Positions 17,552 to 25,866 of a stretch of 32,681 nucleotides of DNA are shown here, one piece after another. Both the position numbers and the translations under genes were made by a program. Below the pieces are notes generated by a model that saw nothing but the letters and a program-made list of their open reading frames with translations, searched no databases and was not told the origin of the DNA. This DNA is from Rhodoferax sp. (GTDB lineage: Bacteria; Pseudomonadota; Gammaproteobacteria; Burkholderiales; Burkholderiaceae_C): assembly GCF_025356155.1 (NCBI RefSeq), contig NZ_JANXUQ010000097.1:1-32681 (forward strand), in the 5' to 3' direction. Position 1 is the first letter of the stretch. The number at the start of each line of letters is the position of its first letter.

Positions 17552-18955
17552 TCAATGGGCAGCGAAAGTGACACGGGTTGGCACCGGCTTGGCCTTACCC
17601 AGACGACTCCACCACGGCATCAGCAGGAAAAAGCCGAAGTAAAACAGGGTGCCCACTTGGGAGACACGCTCACCCACTGCGGACGGTGGTTGTGTACCCA
17701 GATAAGCCAAGATGAAGAAATTGATCACAAAGATACCGTAGAGGTATTTGTGCCAATCCGGGCGGTAACGGATGGATTTGACGGGAGAGTAATCCAGCCA
17801 AGGCAGGAAGAACAGGATCACTACCGCACCGCCCATGGCGACCACGCCCCAGAACTTCGCGTCAATCGATACCAGCATGACGGACACCACGGCCGCGGCA
17901 ACCAGGATCACGCCCTTGAACAGCGAAGGCATCTTGAACTTGGTCACGCCCACCAATGCACCAGCCACCACGCACAAAATCAACACATAGACCATTTCGG
18001 TTGTGATGGCGCGAAGCATCGAGTAGAAAGGTGTGAAATACCAGACCGGTGCGATGTGTAGCGGTGTTTGCAGCGGGTCCGCCGGGATGAAGTTGTTGTA
18101 CTCCAGAAAGTAGCCGCCAAATTCAGGCGCGAAGAAAATCACTGCCGAGAAGACCATTAGGAACATGGACACCGCAAAGATGTCATGTACGGTGTAGTAG
18201 GGGTGGAATGGAATGCCGTCCAGCGGGATGCCCTTGGCATCTTTGGTCGCCTTGATTTCAACGCCATCGGGATTGTTGGAGCCCACATCGTGCAGCGCCA
18301 TCAAATGCGCAACCACCAAGCCCAACAACACCAAAGGCACGGCAATAACGTGGAAGCTGAAGAAACGGTTCAGGGTCGCATCACCCACGACATAGTCTCC
18401 ACGGATCAGCAATGCCAGATCAGGGCCGACAAACGGCACCGCAGCGAACAAATTCACGATCACCTGCGCGCCCCAGTAGCTCATCTGGCCCCACGGCAAC
18501 AGATAGCCCATGAAGGCCTCGGCCATCAAGCACAAGAAGATGGCACAACCGAACACCCAGACCAACTCCCGCGGCTTGCGGTAGCTGCCGTACATCAGGC
18601 CGCGAAACATGTGCAGGTAGACGACAACAAAGAACGCCGAGGCACCGGTCGAGTGCATGTAGCGGACCAACCAGCCCCATGGCACGTCGCGCATGATGTA
18701 TTCCACCGAGCCAAAAGCCAATGCTGCATCAGGCTTGTAGTGCATGACCAGAAAAATGCCGGTAACGATCTGGATCACCAACACCAACATGGCCAACGAG
18801 CCAAAGATGTACCAGAAGTTAAAGTTCTTCGGAGCGTAATACTCCGACATGTGGACTTTGTAAGCGTCAAACGCGGTTGGCAGGCGGTTCTCAAACCAGT
18901 TGGTGAGCTTGGCGCCTGCCGAGGCGTTGGGAGAAATTTCCTTGAAATCAGCCAT
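17552..18955 (-). CDS. petB: Ubiquinol-cytochrome c reductase, cytochrome b
   Basis: Membrane core of complex III, with two b haems and the quinol oxidation and reduction sites. The protein is 467 residues with about eight hydrophobic helices. Haem ligands are H101 and H115 in helix B, and H202 and H217 in helix D. The Qo-site motif is PVWY (303-306) instead of the PEWY of mitochondria and alphaproteobacteria, a variant I recall in beta/gammaproteobacteria. Helix D histidines are 15 apart rather than 14. The C-terminus carries extra helices beyond the core, as usual for this group. It lies 11 bases downstream of petA, before petC. Confidence 0.96.
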   Translation of the reverse strand: MADFKEISPNASAGAKLTNWFENRLPTAFDAYKVHMSEYYAPKNFNFWYIFGSLAMLVLVIQIVTGIFLVMHYKPDAALAFGSVEYIMRDVPWGWLVRYMHSTGASAFFVVVYLHMFRGLMYGSYRKPRELVWVFGCAIFLCLMAEAFMGYLLPWGQMSYWGAQVIVNLFAAVPFVGPDLALLIRGDYVVGDATLNRFFSFHVIAVPLVLLGLVVAHLMALHDVGSNNPDGVEIKATKDAKGIPLDGIPFHPYYTVHDIFAVSMFLMVFSAVIFFAPEFGGYFLEYNNFIPADPLQTPLHIAPVWYFTPFYSMLRAITTEMVYVLILCVVAGALVGVTKFKMPSLFKGVILVAAAVVSVMLVSIDAKFWGVVAMGGAVVILFFLPWLDYSPVKSIRYRPDWHKYLYGIFVINFFILAYLGTQPPSAVGERVSQVGTLFYFGFFLLMPWWSRLGKAKPVPTRVTFAAH

Positions 18956-18966
18956 GTCTCTGTTCC

Positions 18967-19581
18967 TCAGGCTTTTTTGTCTTCACCGATCAGCAGCTTG
19001 CTGTCGGAAAGATACATGTGGGGAGGGACTTCAAGATTGTCCGGTGCGGGCTTGTTCTTGAAAACACGGCCGGCCAGATCAAACGTAGAGCCATGGCAGG
19101 GGCACAAAAAGCCACCTTTCCAGTCATCCGGCAGCGAGGCCTGGGGACCGGGCTGAAATTTCTCGGATGGCGAGCATCCCAGGTGGGTACAGATGCCGAC
19201 CGCCACGAAAAACTCGGGCTTGATGGAACGGCCTTCGTTGCGGGCATATTCGGGTGTCAGCTCAGACTGTTTGCGTTGCGATTTGGGATCTGCCAATTGC
19301 CCATCGATCGTGGGCAGCGCTGCCAACTGCTCGGGCGTGCGCCGAATGATCCAAACCGGCTTGCCGCGCCATTCGATGGTCTTCCTTTCGCCTGGCTTGA
19401 TGTCGGCAATGTCCACCTCGACGGCTGCGCCAGCCGCTTTGGCCCGCTCGGACGGTTGGAATGTGCTGACAAACGGAACGGCAACTGCACCGACGCCTGC
19501 GGCGCCAGCGCAACTGGAGGCAATCAGCCAAGTTCGCTTACTGGAGTCGATCTGTTGGCTGCCGACAAGGGTTTCACTCAT
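18967..19581 (-). CDS. petA: Ubiquinol-cytochrome c reductase, Rieske iron-sulfur subunit
   Basis: Carries the 2Fe-2S cluster that takes the first electron from quinol in complex III. In the 204-residue protein the cluster motifs are CTHLGC (131-136) and CPCHGS (160-165): C131, H133, C160 and H163 as ligands, C136 and C162 as the disulfide. The N-terminus has SSKRTWLIASSC followed by a hydrophobic helix, a Tat-type signal anchor with KR in place of RR; the Tat translocase is encoded in this window at 23862-25407. ATG at 19581 is supported by GAGGA six bases upstream; an upstream in-frame ATG (19593) has none. Confidence 0.95.
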   Translation of the reverse strand: MSETLVGSQQIDSSKRTWLIASSCAGAAGVGAVAVPFVSTFQPSERAKAAGAAVEVDIADIKPGERKTIEWRGKPVWIIRRTPEQLAALPTIDGQLADPKSQRKQSELTPEYARNEGRSIKPEFFVAVGICTHLGCSPSEKFQPGPQASLPDDWKGGFLCPCHGSTFDLAGRVFKNKPAPDNLEVPPHMYLSDSKLLIGEDKKA

Positions 19582-19621
19582 GAGAATCCTCAATGAACAT
19601 GACTACTAGGGGTAATTTTCG

Positions 19622-19627
19622 ATTGTA
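19622..19627 (-). promoter_or_regulatory. Possible -10 element for petABC
   Basis: TACAAT on the minus strand, about 40 bases before the petA start, resembles a -10 box. The candidate -35 sequences are weak or badly spaced (TTGGGC is only 14 bases away), so this is a tentative site. The 158 bases between petA and mscL must hold promoters for both genes; nothing stronger is visible. Confidence 0.25.
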
Positions 19628-19739
19628 GCTGACGGTTACTAGCCCAACCCCCGCCACCCGTTCACCACCCAGACCATCCTTGACAGCGCGAATTTATCCG
19701 CAATACTGGCGTTTTCTGACAATTGGGGAGCTTGCAGCA

Positions 19740-20168
19740 ATGGGAATGGTCCAGGAATTCAAGGATTTCGCGGTCAAGGGCAATGTCATCGACCTGGCCG
19801 TCGGCGTCATCATCGGCGGCGCTTTTGGCAAGATTGTCGACTCCGTGGTGGGCGATCTCATCATGCCGGTCGTAGGCGCAGCATTTGGAAAACTGGATTT
19901 TTCCAGCCTGTTTCTTGTCCTGGGTGCCATTCCGCCCGGCACGGCCTCAACGCTGGACGCGCTGAAAAAGGCAGGTGTGCCGGTGTTTGCCTATGGCAAC
20001 TTCATTACCGTGGCCGTCAATTTCGCGATTTTGGCCTTCATCATCTTCCTGATGGTCAAGCAGATCAATCGCTTGAAACGAGAAACCCCAGCCGCACCAC
20101 CAGTGCCTGCTGTTACGCCTGAAGACGTGTTGTTATTGCGGGAAATTCGGGACAGCCTGAAGAAGTGA
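19740..20168 (+). CDS. mscL: Large-conductance mechanosensitive channel MscL
   Basis: Homopentameric inner-membrane channel that opens under membrane tension to release solutes on osmotic downshock. The 142-residue protein has the amphipathic N-terminus [26 protein letters not shown]-type block, first pore helix ([18 protein letters not shown]), periplasmic loop, second helix ([19 protein letters not shown]), and a charged cytoplasmic end ([15 protein letters not shown]). ATG at 19740 has GGGGAG about nine bases upstream. It converges on pdxA across a palindromic spacer. Confidence 0.95.
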   Translation: MGMVQEFKDFAVKGNVIDLAVGVIIGGAFGKIVDSVVGDLIMPVVGAAFGKLDFSSLFLVLGAIPPGTASTLDALKKAGVPVFAYGNFITVAVNFAILAFIIFLMVKQINRLKRETPAAPPVPAVTPEDVLLLREIRDSLKK

Positions 20169-20169
20169 G

Positions 20170-20245
20170 GCCCCCACGCTCCACCGTTTCACGGGTCGCT
20201 GCCCCCATCCGGGGGAGGGGCCCTGGGTCTACCAGGACGTGGGGC
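20170..20245. repeat. GC-rich nested palindromic element between convergent mscL and pdxA (terminator-like)
   Basis: The spacer is built of nested inverted repeats: outer arms CCCCACG (20172-20178) and CGTGGGG (20238-20244), an inner hairpin CCCCC-ATCC-GGGGG (20202-20215), and CCTGG-GTCTA-CCAGG (20222-20236). It could stop transcription from both sides, although no T-tract is present. It resembles GC-rich intergenic repeats I recall from Comamonadaceae genomes; that link is from memory. Confidence 0.55.
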
Positions 20246-21342
20246 TAATTTGCCTTGGGGCGGCCCGGCGGCAAATTGCTTCTCCCATTGGCCAGCGTCT
20301 TTGCCATTTGCACGGCCGCCAACAGACTGGACGCATCGGCGCGGCCGGTACCGGCAATGTCGAACGCAGTTCCGTGGTCCGGGCTGGTACGCACCAACGG
20401 CAGGCCCAGCGTCACATTGACGCCCTGCTCAACCCCTAAGTATTTGACCGGAATCAGGCCCTGGTCGTGGTACATGGCCACGACCACATCAAATTCATTA
20501 ACCACACCTGGCCGCTTGCGCGCCCGCATGAACACTGTGTCGGGCGCCCACGGGCCGGTGGCGTCTACGCCCTGCGCACAGGCTGCGGCTATCGCAGGCT
20601 GGATGGCTTCCAGCTCTTCACGGCCAAATAGGCCGCCCTCACCCGCATGCGGGTTGAGTCCAGCCACCGCGATGCGCGGCGCGCGCCCCAGAATCGGCAA
20701 AAGGGCGGAGTGTGTGATGTGCAGCGTTTGCAACACGTTTTCATACGTGACAGCATCAATGGCATCGCGCAACGACATGTGAATGCTGACCAGCACCGTG
20801 CGCAAATCGTCATTGGCTAGCATCATGCGCACCGGTACCTCTGACACGGGTTTGCCCAGGAAGCGGGCCGAACGGTCCTGCAATAACTCGGTGTGGCCGG
20901 GGAACTGGTCAAACGGCTTGCCGGCTGCGGCCAGCGCCTCTTTGTGCAAAGGCGCCGTCACCATGGCACACACCTCGCCCCGCAGCGCCGCGTCAGCGGC
21001 CCACTCCACACAACGGCCCGCCATGGCCCCCGCCACACTGCTCACGGTGCCCCAGCGCACAGTCGCTGTAGGGTCACCTATTTGTAGCACCGGTATGCAA
21101 TGGGGTGGCACATCGGCCACCTGATCCACGGTTGCAATGACGGCAACGGGTAAAGCCGGGCGCCCTTCAGACGCCACGACGTGGGCCGCGCGGCGCATCG
21201 TCGCTACATCGCCCACGACAAAGCAGTGACGCAGCAATTCGGACTGGTCCCGGTAGACCTTGGCAATGATCTCCGGGCCAATGCCGGCGGCGTCGCCCAT
21301 GGTGATGGCCAAAGGCCGGGTTGGAATGCTTGCCATGCGCAT
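20245..21342 (-). CDS. pdxA: 4-hydroxythreonine-4-phosphate dehydrogenase
   Basis: NAD-dependent oxidation step in the deoxyxylulose-5-phosphate-dependent route to pyridoxal phosphate. The 365-residue protein opens with the family block PLAITMGDAAGIGPEI. Metal-binding histidines occur at H188 (VSIHMSLRDA), H232 (NPHAGEGG) and H292 (MYHDQG), in the same contexts as in the E. coli enzyme. A conserved TAPLHKEAL and FPGHTELL are also present. The ATG at 21342 is followed two codons later by another ATG; either may be used, since neither has a strong ribosome-binding site. It lies 17 bases downstream of the nif3-like gene. Length is slightly above the E. coli protein. Confidence 0.94.
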   Translation of the reverse strand: MRMASIPTRPLAITMGDAAGIGPEIIAKVYRDQSELLRHCFVVGDVATMRRAAHVVASEGRPALPVAVIATVDQVADVPPHCIPVLQIGDPTATVRWGTVSSVAGAMAGRCVEWAADAALRGEVCAMVTAPLHKEALAAAGKPFDQFPGHTELLQDRSARFLGKPVSEVPVRMMLANDDLRTVLVSIHMSLRDAIDAVTYENVLQTLHITHSALLPILGRAPRIAVAGLNPHAGEGGLFGREELEAIQPAIAAACAQGVDATGPWAPDTVFMRARKRPGVVNEFDVVVAMYHDQGLIPVKYLGVEQGVNVTLGLPLVRTSPDHGTAFDIAGTGRADASSLLAAVQMAKTLANGRSNLPPGRPKAN

Positions 21343-21359
21343 GTGTTGCCACTCTGTCT

Positions 21360-22106
21360 TTAGGCCGGGTTGTCGATGTCAATGAACTGATGATCCACCC
21401 CAAACTGGGCTGCGGCGTGTGCGGCCACGGCAGGTGCCCCATAACGCTCCGTCGCGTGGTGGCCGCCTGCCAGATAGGCCACTCCGGTTTCGCGCGCAAG
21501 GTGGGCCTGAGGCTCCGAAATCTCTCCCGTGATGAAAGCATCCGCACCCGCAGCGATGGCCGCTTCAAAATAACTTTGCGCGCCGCCCGTGCACCAGGCA
21601 ATACGCCGCAAAGGGCCACCCCTGCCGGGCACCAGCACTACGGAGCGCCCCAACACAGATTCCACCTTTTGAGCCAAGGCCTGGGCACTGTCAAATTCAG
21701 TCTCGCCTATGCACCCCAGTTGCTGCTCACCAAAATGCCCGCATGCCTCCAGGCCCAGCTTCAGACCCAGCTGTGCGTTATTGCCCAACTCGGGCAAAGC
21801 ATCCAGCGGCAAGTGGTAGGCAAAGAGGTTGATGTTGTGCTCCAGCAAACGCCCCAGGCGCTGGCGCATCCACCCGGTCACGCGGCCATCGTGCCCGCGC
21901 CAAAAAAGGCCATGGTGGACAAAAATGGTATCCGCTCCCTGCGCAATCGCCGCGTCAATCAAAGCCAAACTGGCGGTGACACCAGAGACGATTTTGGATA
22001 CCGCGCTGCTACCCTCGACCTGCAGGCCATTGGGGCAATAGTCCTTGAAACGTTCGGGTTGGAGCAATGCGTCCAATGCGGTTTGAAGTTCCTGGCGGTC
22101 AGTCAT
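21360..22106 (-). CDS. Nif3-like dinuclear metal-centre protein
   Basis: Member of the Nif3/YbgI/DUF34 family, ring-shaped hexamers with a two-metal site; E. coli YbgI is a homologue and the biochemical role is debated (a GTP cyclohydrolase I type 2 label often seen is unproven). The 248 residues include VHHG (H64, H65), AYHLPLD (H98, D102) and the C-terminal GGHHATE (H216, E220), all the expected ligands. The N-terminal NGLQVEG is also conserved. Its ATG overlaps the stop of the cysteine-rich gene upstream by four bases, and pdxA follows after 17 bases, so all three are probably cotranscribed. Confidence 0.92.
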   Translation of the reverse strand: MTDRQELQTALDALLQPERFKDYCPNGLQVEGSSAVSKIVSGVTASLALIDAAIAQGADTIFVHHGLFWRGHDGRVTGWMRQRLGRLLEHNINLFAYHLPLDALPELGNNAQLGLKLGLEACGHFGEQQLGCIGETEFDSAQALAQKVESVLGRSVVLVPGRGGPLRRIAWCTGGAQSYFEAAIAAGADAFITGEISEPQAHLARETGVAYLAGGHHATERYGAPAVAAHAAAQFGVDHQFIDIDNPA

Positions 22107-22513
22107 GTTGGAGGGTGGCGCACCACGGTGAAGCTCGGTTTAAGGGTGTACGGATCGGATGCAGGCATTGTCACCTCCAAATTACTGTCACAACCCATGC
22201 CCGCAGCGATCCACCGTAGGCCCACGCGCCGCAATACAGGTGCCAGCATGGGCGCTATTCCCCGCAAGCCGCGCGGCAAGGATTGGGTCAACACCTCGCG
22301 CGGTGCAACGATGGCACCGCAACGGTATTGCTCCAGCCCGGCATCCCACCGCAACGCACCACAGGCACCGCTGCACCGACCCGAGAGCAATATGCCCAGC
22401 GGGCACGGCGCGAACAGGCAGCACACACCGCAGCCATTGCAGGCGGCGCCCACCGCCGCTTTGGCCGGGGCCAGCGGGTGGATGGAGATGGTGGTGTGCT
22501 CGGTATGCGCCAT
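22103..22513 (-). CDS. Cysteine-rich protein of unknown function
   Basis: I do not recognise a characterised family. From ATG at 22513 the protein is 136 residues with nine cysteines. Five cluster as CNGCGVCCLFAPCPLG (C25, C28, C31, C32, C37), then C47, C51 and C65. The CxxCxxCC spacing resembles the YkgJ-type cysteine domain thought to bind zinc or an iron-sulfur cluster. There is no signal peptide or membrane helix, so it is probably cytosolic. Its stop overlaps the nif3-like start (ATGA), a sign of coupled translation. The frame is open back to 22675, but that extension overlaps the divergent protease gene and is basic and low-complexity, so I rejected it. Confidence 0.75.
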   Translation of the reverse strand: MAHTEHTTISIHPLAPAKAAVGAACNGCGVCCLFAPCPLGILLSGRCSGACGALRWDAGLEQYRCGAIVAPREVLTQSLPRGLRGIAPMLAPVLRRVGLRWIAAGMGCDSNLEVTMPASDPYTLKPSFTVVRHPPT

Positions 22514-22634
22514 GTTAGACCTGCAATGTACTGCGACGCCGCCAGCGATGTGCGCCAGCGCACGCCAAACAGGGGCTTGCGCTCTACAATTTGACGCTGC
22601 ACGGCTCGCTCTGTAACGGCCCTGGGAAACCCCA

Positions 22635-23768
22635 ATGAAACGACTCTGGCTTCTTTTTACCCAAACCACCACCATTTTGCTGGCCGCCTATTTCGTCGTG
22701 GCAACGCTCAAGCCCCAATGGATAGGCCATGGCGCGGGCACCGTGGCCATGCTGGAAGCCTCGCCGGCGTCGTCGGGTGCGGCGCCTGCGGGCAGCTTCC
22801 GCAACGCCGCGCAAAAAGCATCAGCTGCCGTGGTCAGCATCAACACCAGCAAGGCGGCCCGCAAAAATCCCAATGCCAATGACCCGTGGTTTCGTTTTTT
22901 CTATGGCGACCAGAGCAACGAACCACAGGTTGGCTTGGGTAGCGGCGTCATCGTCAGCGAAAGCGGCTACATCCTGACCAACAACCATGTGGTCGAAGGC
23001 GCCGACGAAATCGAAGTGGTGTTGAACGACAGCCGCAGCACACGCGCCAAGGTCATTGGTACCGACCCCGACACCGACCTGGCCATTCTCAAGATCGAAC
23101 TCGACAAACTCCCCGTCATCGTGCTGGGCAACTCCGACAACGCCCAGGTCGGCGACCAGGTGCTGGCCATCGGCAACCCCTTTGGCGTAGGCCAGACGGT
23201 GACCAGTGGCATCGTCAGCGCGTTGGGTCGCAACCAGTTGGGCATCAATGCTTTTGAGAACTTCATACAGACGGACGCCGCCATCAACCCCGGTAATTCC
23301 GGCGGCGCGTTGGTCGATTCCAACGGCAACCTGCTAGGCATCAACACGGCGATTTACTCGCGCTCGGGCGGCAATATGGGCATCGGATTCGCGATACCTG
23401 TTTCTACCGCCAAGCAGGTGCTGGAGGGCATCATCAAAGACGGCCAGATCACCCGTGGCTGGATCGGTGTCGAGCCCAGCGACCTGTCGCCCGAGTTGGC
23501 CGAAACCTTTGATGTCAAGACCCGCCAAGGCGTCATCATCACGGGTGTGCTGCAAAACGGCCCTGCTGCCAAAGCCGGCATACGGCCGGGCGATGTGATT
23601 TTGAAGATCGCCGACGCGCCGGTGGTGGATGTTGCACATCTTCTGTCCGCAGTTGCTTCTCTAAAACCCGGCGCCGCCGCGCGCTTTGCGCTGGAGCGAA
23701 AGAACCAGCCGCTGGAGCTGGATGTGACTCCGGGCGTGCGACCCAAACCACGTGCGATCGACAAATAA
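22635..23768 (+). CDS. Membrane-anchored trypsin-like serine protease with one PDZ domain (DegS/HtrA type)
   Basis: Periplasmic S1C protease tethered by an N-terminal hydrophobic helix (about residues 5-24). The catalytic triad is visible: NNHVVEG (H118), DTDLAIL (D148) and GNSGGAL (S222). A single PDZ domain covers about 290-370 (QGVIITGVLQNGPAAKAGIRPGDVIL). One PDZ plus a membrane anchor is the DegS layout, the protease that senses misfolded porins and starts the sigma-E cascade; DegQ/DegP have two PDZs and a cleaved signal. Function by analogy only. It is 377 residues and lies upstream of, but convergent with, the tat genes. Confidence 0.9.
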   Translation: MKRLWLLFTQTTTILLAAYFVVATLKPQWIGHGAGTVAMLEASPASSGAAPAGSFRNAAQKASAAVVSINTSKAARKNPNANDPWFRFFYGDQSNEPQVGLGSGVIVSESGYILTNNHVVEGADEIEVVLNDSRSTRAKVIGTDPDTDLAILKIELDKLPVIVLGNSDNAQVGDQVLAIGNPFGVGQTVTSGIVSALGRNQLGINAFENFIQTDAAINPGNSGGALVDSNGNLLGINTAIYSRSGGNMGIGFAIPVSTAKQVLEGIIKDGQITRGWIGVEPSDLSPELAETFDVKTRQGVIITGVLQNGPAAKAGIRPGDVILKIADAPVVDVAHLLSAVASLKPGAAARFALERKNQPLELDVTPGVRPKPRAIDK

Positions 23769-23788
23769 ACAGGTGGGCCGCCGCCATG

Positions 23789-23850
23789 GTTGCTACTATT
23801 TTAGTAGCGTACAACCCAATATCGGTGAGGGCTAGCGGCTTATTCTTCTT
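23789..23850 (+). repeat. Two-hairpin intergenic repeat, copy A
   Basis: A perfect seven-base hairpin, GCTACTA-TTT-TAGTAGC (23792-23808), is followed by the family block AGGGCTAGCGGC (23828-23839) and a T-rich end. It fills the space between the convergent DegS-like protease and tatC. The longer stem compared with other copies, with both arms changed together, supports a real structured element. Confidence 0.75.
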
Positions 23851-23861
23851 AAGCGATTGGT

Positions 23862-24653
23862 TCAGGATGCGGCTGCAGTCGCGTCATCGTCTGGCGCCTG
23901 CGTGTGCTTGATAAACACCTTCGCAGCCCAGATACCGACCTCGTACAACACACACATGGGCGCCAGCAAGGCGAGCATGGACACGGGGTCGGGTGGCGTT
24001 GCGATCCCGGCCACAGCGGCAGCACCGACTACAAAATAGGCGCGAAACGACTTGAGTTGTGACACGGTCACTACGCCCAAGCGTGCCAGAATCACCACCG
24101 CAATGGGCACCTCGAATGCCAGGCCAAAGGCGATGAACATGGTAATGACAAAGTCCAGATAGGCTTCAATATCCGGGCTCACCGCCACTGAGATCGGAGC
24201 CATCCTCTGGATCGCCGGAAAGGCCTGGCCGAATACAAAGAAATAACAAAAAGCAGCGCCCGTGTAGAACAGCAATGTGCTGGCCACCACCAGCGGCATC
24301 ACCAGCCGCTTTTCATGCTTGTACAGGCCCGGCGCCACAAAGGCCCACACCTGGTACAGCACCCAGGGCAAGGCCACGCCAAAGGCGGCCAATACGGTCA
24401 CCTTGATCGGCACCAGAAAGGGCGAGACCACGCCCGTGGCAATCATGCGGGCACCTTCGGGCAAGGTCTTGACCAGCGGCATGGCCAGCAGGTCATACAA
24501 CGCCGAAGGGCCCGGGAAAAACGCCAGCACGGCAAAGACCGCTCCGATGCCATACACGCAGTACAACAAGCGGTCGCGCAGCTCCATCAAATGCTGCACG
24601 AAAGGCTGTTCGGTCCCGGCCAGTTCGTCGGGAGAGATTTTGTTATCGGCCAT
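23862..24653 (-). CDS. tatC: Sec-independent protein translocase TatC
   Basis: Six-helix inner-membrane receptor for twin-arginine signal peptides. The 263 residues begin [10 protein letters not shown] and contain the conserved HLMELRDRLLYCVYG, then hydrophobic helices including FVVGAAAVAGIATPPDPVSM and the terminal LAPMCVLYEVGIW. The ATG at 24653 overlaps the tatB stop by one base (TGATG); an upstream in-frame ATG lies inside tatB and was rejected. Order tatA-tatB-tatC after the his operon and a HIT gene is typical for Burkholderiales. The Rieske protein PetA in this window is a probable substrate. Confidence 0.96.
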   Translation of the reverse strand: MADNKISPDELAGTEQPFVQHLMELRDRLLYCVYGIGAVFAVLAFFPGPSALYDLLAMPLVKTLPEGARMIATGVVSPFLVPIKVTVLAAFGVALPWVLYQVWAFVAPGLYKHEKRLVMPLVVASTLLFYTGAAFCYFFVFGQAFPAIQRMAPISVAVSPDIEAYLDFVITMFIAFGLAFEVPIAVVILARLGVVTVSQLKSFRAYFVVGAAAVAGIATPPDPVSMLALLAPMCVLYEVGIWAAKVFIKHTQAPDDDATAAAS

Positions 24654-25117
24654 CAGGAAATTTTGGGAGGTCGAAAACGTGCTACACGCGCCGCACCAGA
24701 GAGCGCCTTGGTTCGCACGCCCGCCCGTGCCTTGTACCAAGCGGGGGTTGCACCTACTTTCAGGCGCCACTGCTTTTTGGGATGGCGGTATTGCGGTGAC
24801 TCCGCATACGCGGCGTCCAGTGACACAGGGGATGCCGCATCGGTAGCCTCGGCCCAGCTTTTCTCGAAATCACTGGCGTGCGTTTGAATGGTTTGCTCCA
24901 CGTCGCGCGCCGCGCCCGTGAAGGTGTCCTTCATTTTGCGCAACTCGTCCAGCTCCATCGAGCGGTTGACCTCGGCCTTGACCTCAGCCATGTAGTTGCG
25001 CGCACGGCCCAGCAGATTACCGGCCATGCGGGCAACACCGGGCAAGCGCTCGGGACCTATCACCACCAACGCAATCGCGCCAATGATGGCGATCTTGGTG
25101 ACGCCGATATCAAACAT
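24653..25117 (-). CDS. tatB: Sec-independent protein translocase TatB
   Basis: Forms the signal-peptide receptor with TatC. The 154 residues start [27 protein letters not shown], a single membrane helix ending in the conserved GPERLP hinge, followed by an amphipathic helix ([20 protein letters not shown]) and a long charged tail. It lies 50 bases after tatA and overlaps tatC by one base. The tail, with alternating acidic and basic stretches, shows the low conservation usual for TatB. Confidence 0.96.
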   Translation of the reverse strand: MFDIGVTKIAIIGAIALVVIGPERLPGVARMAGNLLGRARNYMAEVKAEVNRSMELDELRKMKDTFTGAARDVEQTIQTHASDFEKSWAEATDAASPVSLDAAYAESPQYRHPKKQWRLKVGATPAWYKARAGVRTKALSGAARVARFRPPKIS

Positions 25118-25167
25118 AACGTTGGCCTTTGTGCTTCAAGCCTGACCCTGCACAACCGCCTGCAGCA

Positions 25168-25407
25168 TCAGCTCTTAATCTTGGCTTCGACATCAATGGC
25201 CGACTTGGCGTCGGGTTTCTCAGATGTGGGCAAGTTGGTGGGCGGTGTTGCTTCTGCGGTCTTCTCTGCAGTGCCGTCCTTCATGCCATCCTTGAAGCCT
25301 TTGACCGCTCCACCCAGGTCCGAACCAATGTTGCGCAGCTTCTTGGTACCGAAGATAACGATGATGATGACGAGAAAAATAATCAGATGCGTAGTAGAAA
25401 AGCCCAT
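25168..25407 (-). CDS. tatA: Sec-independent protein translocase TatA
   Basis: Pore-forming component of the Tat translocase. The 79 residues have a short N-terminal membrane helix ([19 protein letters not shown]), the [24 protein letters not shown] amphipathic-helix block that defines TatA, and a charged tail. AAGGAG seven bases before the ATG is a strong ribosome-binding site, fitting the need for excess TatA over TatB and TatC. It opens the tatABC set, about 80 bases downstream of the HIT gene. Confidence 0.96.
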   Translation of the reverse strand: MGFSTTHLIIFLVIIIVIFGTKKLRNIGSDLGGAVKGFKDGMKDGTAEKTAEATPPTNLPTSEKPDAKSAIDVEAKIKS

Positions 25408-25488
25408 GGCTCACTCCTTATTTGTTGCGGTATTTTAGGCTTTCGCTGTTGCAAGGCGGTGACGGGGTGCCTTCAACCCCTCAACCCA

Positions 25489-25866
25489 TCAGCCGCGCAA
25501 CCAGGGGCGCGGGCCACCCATCACATGAAAGTGCAAATGGTGCACCTCCTGGCCGCCTTCGGCTCCAGTATTGGTAAGTAAACGGAAGCCTCCATCCGGG
25601 TACGGATTGCACCCTTCCTGCTGGGCCAGTTTGGGGATCAGCGCCATCAGGCGCCCCAACATGCCGACATGCTCGGCCTCTATGTGCGCCATCGACGCAA
25701 TGTGCTGCTTCGGAACGACCAGGAAATGCACCGGTGCCCACGGGTGGATGTCGTGGAAGGCATAAAACTCGTCGTCCTCGTGCACCATCTTTGACGGAAT
25801 CTTGCGCGCAACGATCTTGCAAAACAGGCAATCGGGGTCGTGGGCCGGTGCGGTCTGCGTGCTCAT
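25489..25866 (-). CDS. HIT-family (histidine triad) nucleotide-binding protein
   Basis: Small Hint-branch purine-nucleotide phosphoramidase-like protein. In 125 residues the triad HLHFHVMGG gives H110, H112 and H114. An N-terminal CLFC (C13, C16) plus H55 suggests the zinc site of Hint proteins with metal. ATG at 25866 overlaps the stop of the preceding membrane-protein gene (ATGA), so I rejected an upstream in-frame start at 26064. A HIT gene between hisE and tatA is common in this group. Its cellular substrate is unknown. Confidence 0.92.
   Translation of the reverse strand: MSTQTAPAHDPDCLFCKIVARKIPSKMVHEDDEFYAFHDIHPWAPVHFLVVPKQHIASMAHIEAEHVGMLGRLMALIPKLAQQEGCNPYPDGGFRLLTNTGAEGGQEVHHLHFHVMGGPRPWLRG

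Noticed and set aside
18185-19156. 323-codon plus-strand frame opposite petB and petA
   Set aside because: Shadow of two conserved bc1 genes; the product is rich in His and Gln, with no recognisable fold.
21321-22616. 431-codon plus-strand frame opposite pdxA, the nif3-like gene and the Cys-rich gene
   Set aside because: It crosses three genes joined by conserved overlaps; there is no start signal and the composition is that of a reverse frame.
22514-22675. N-terminal extension of the cysteine-rich gene back to 22675
   Set aside because: It overlaps the start of the divergent DegS-like protease and adds only Arg/Ala-rich residues; ATG at 22513 gives a compact, cysteine-dense protein.
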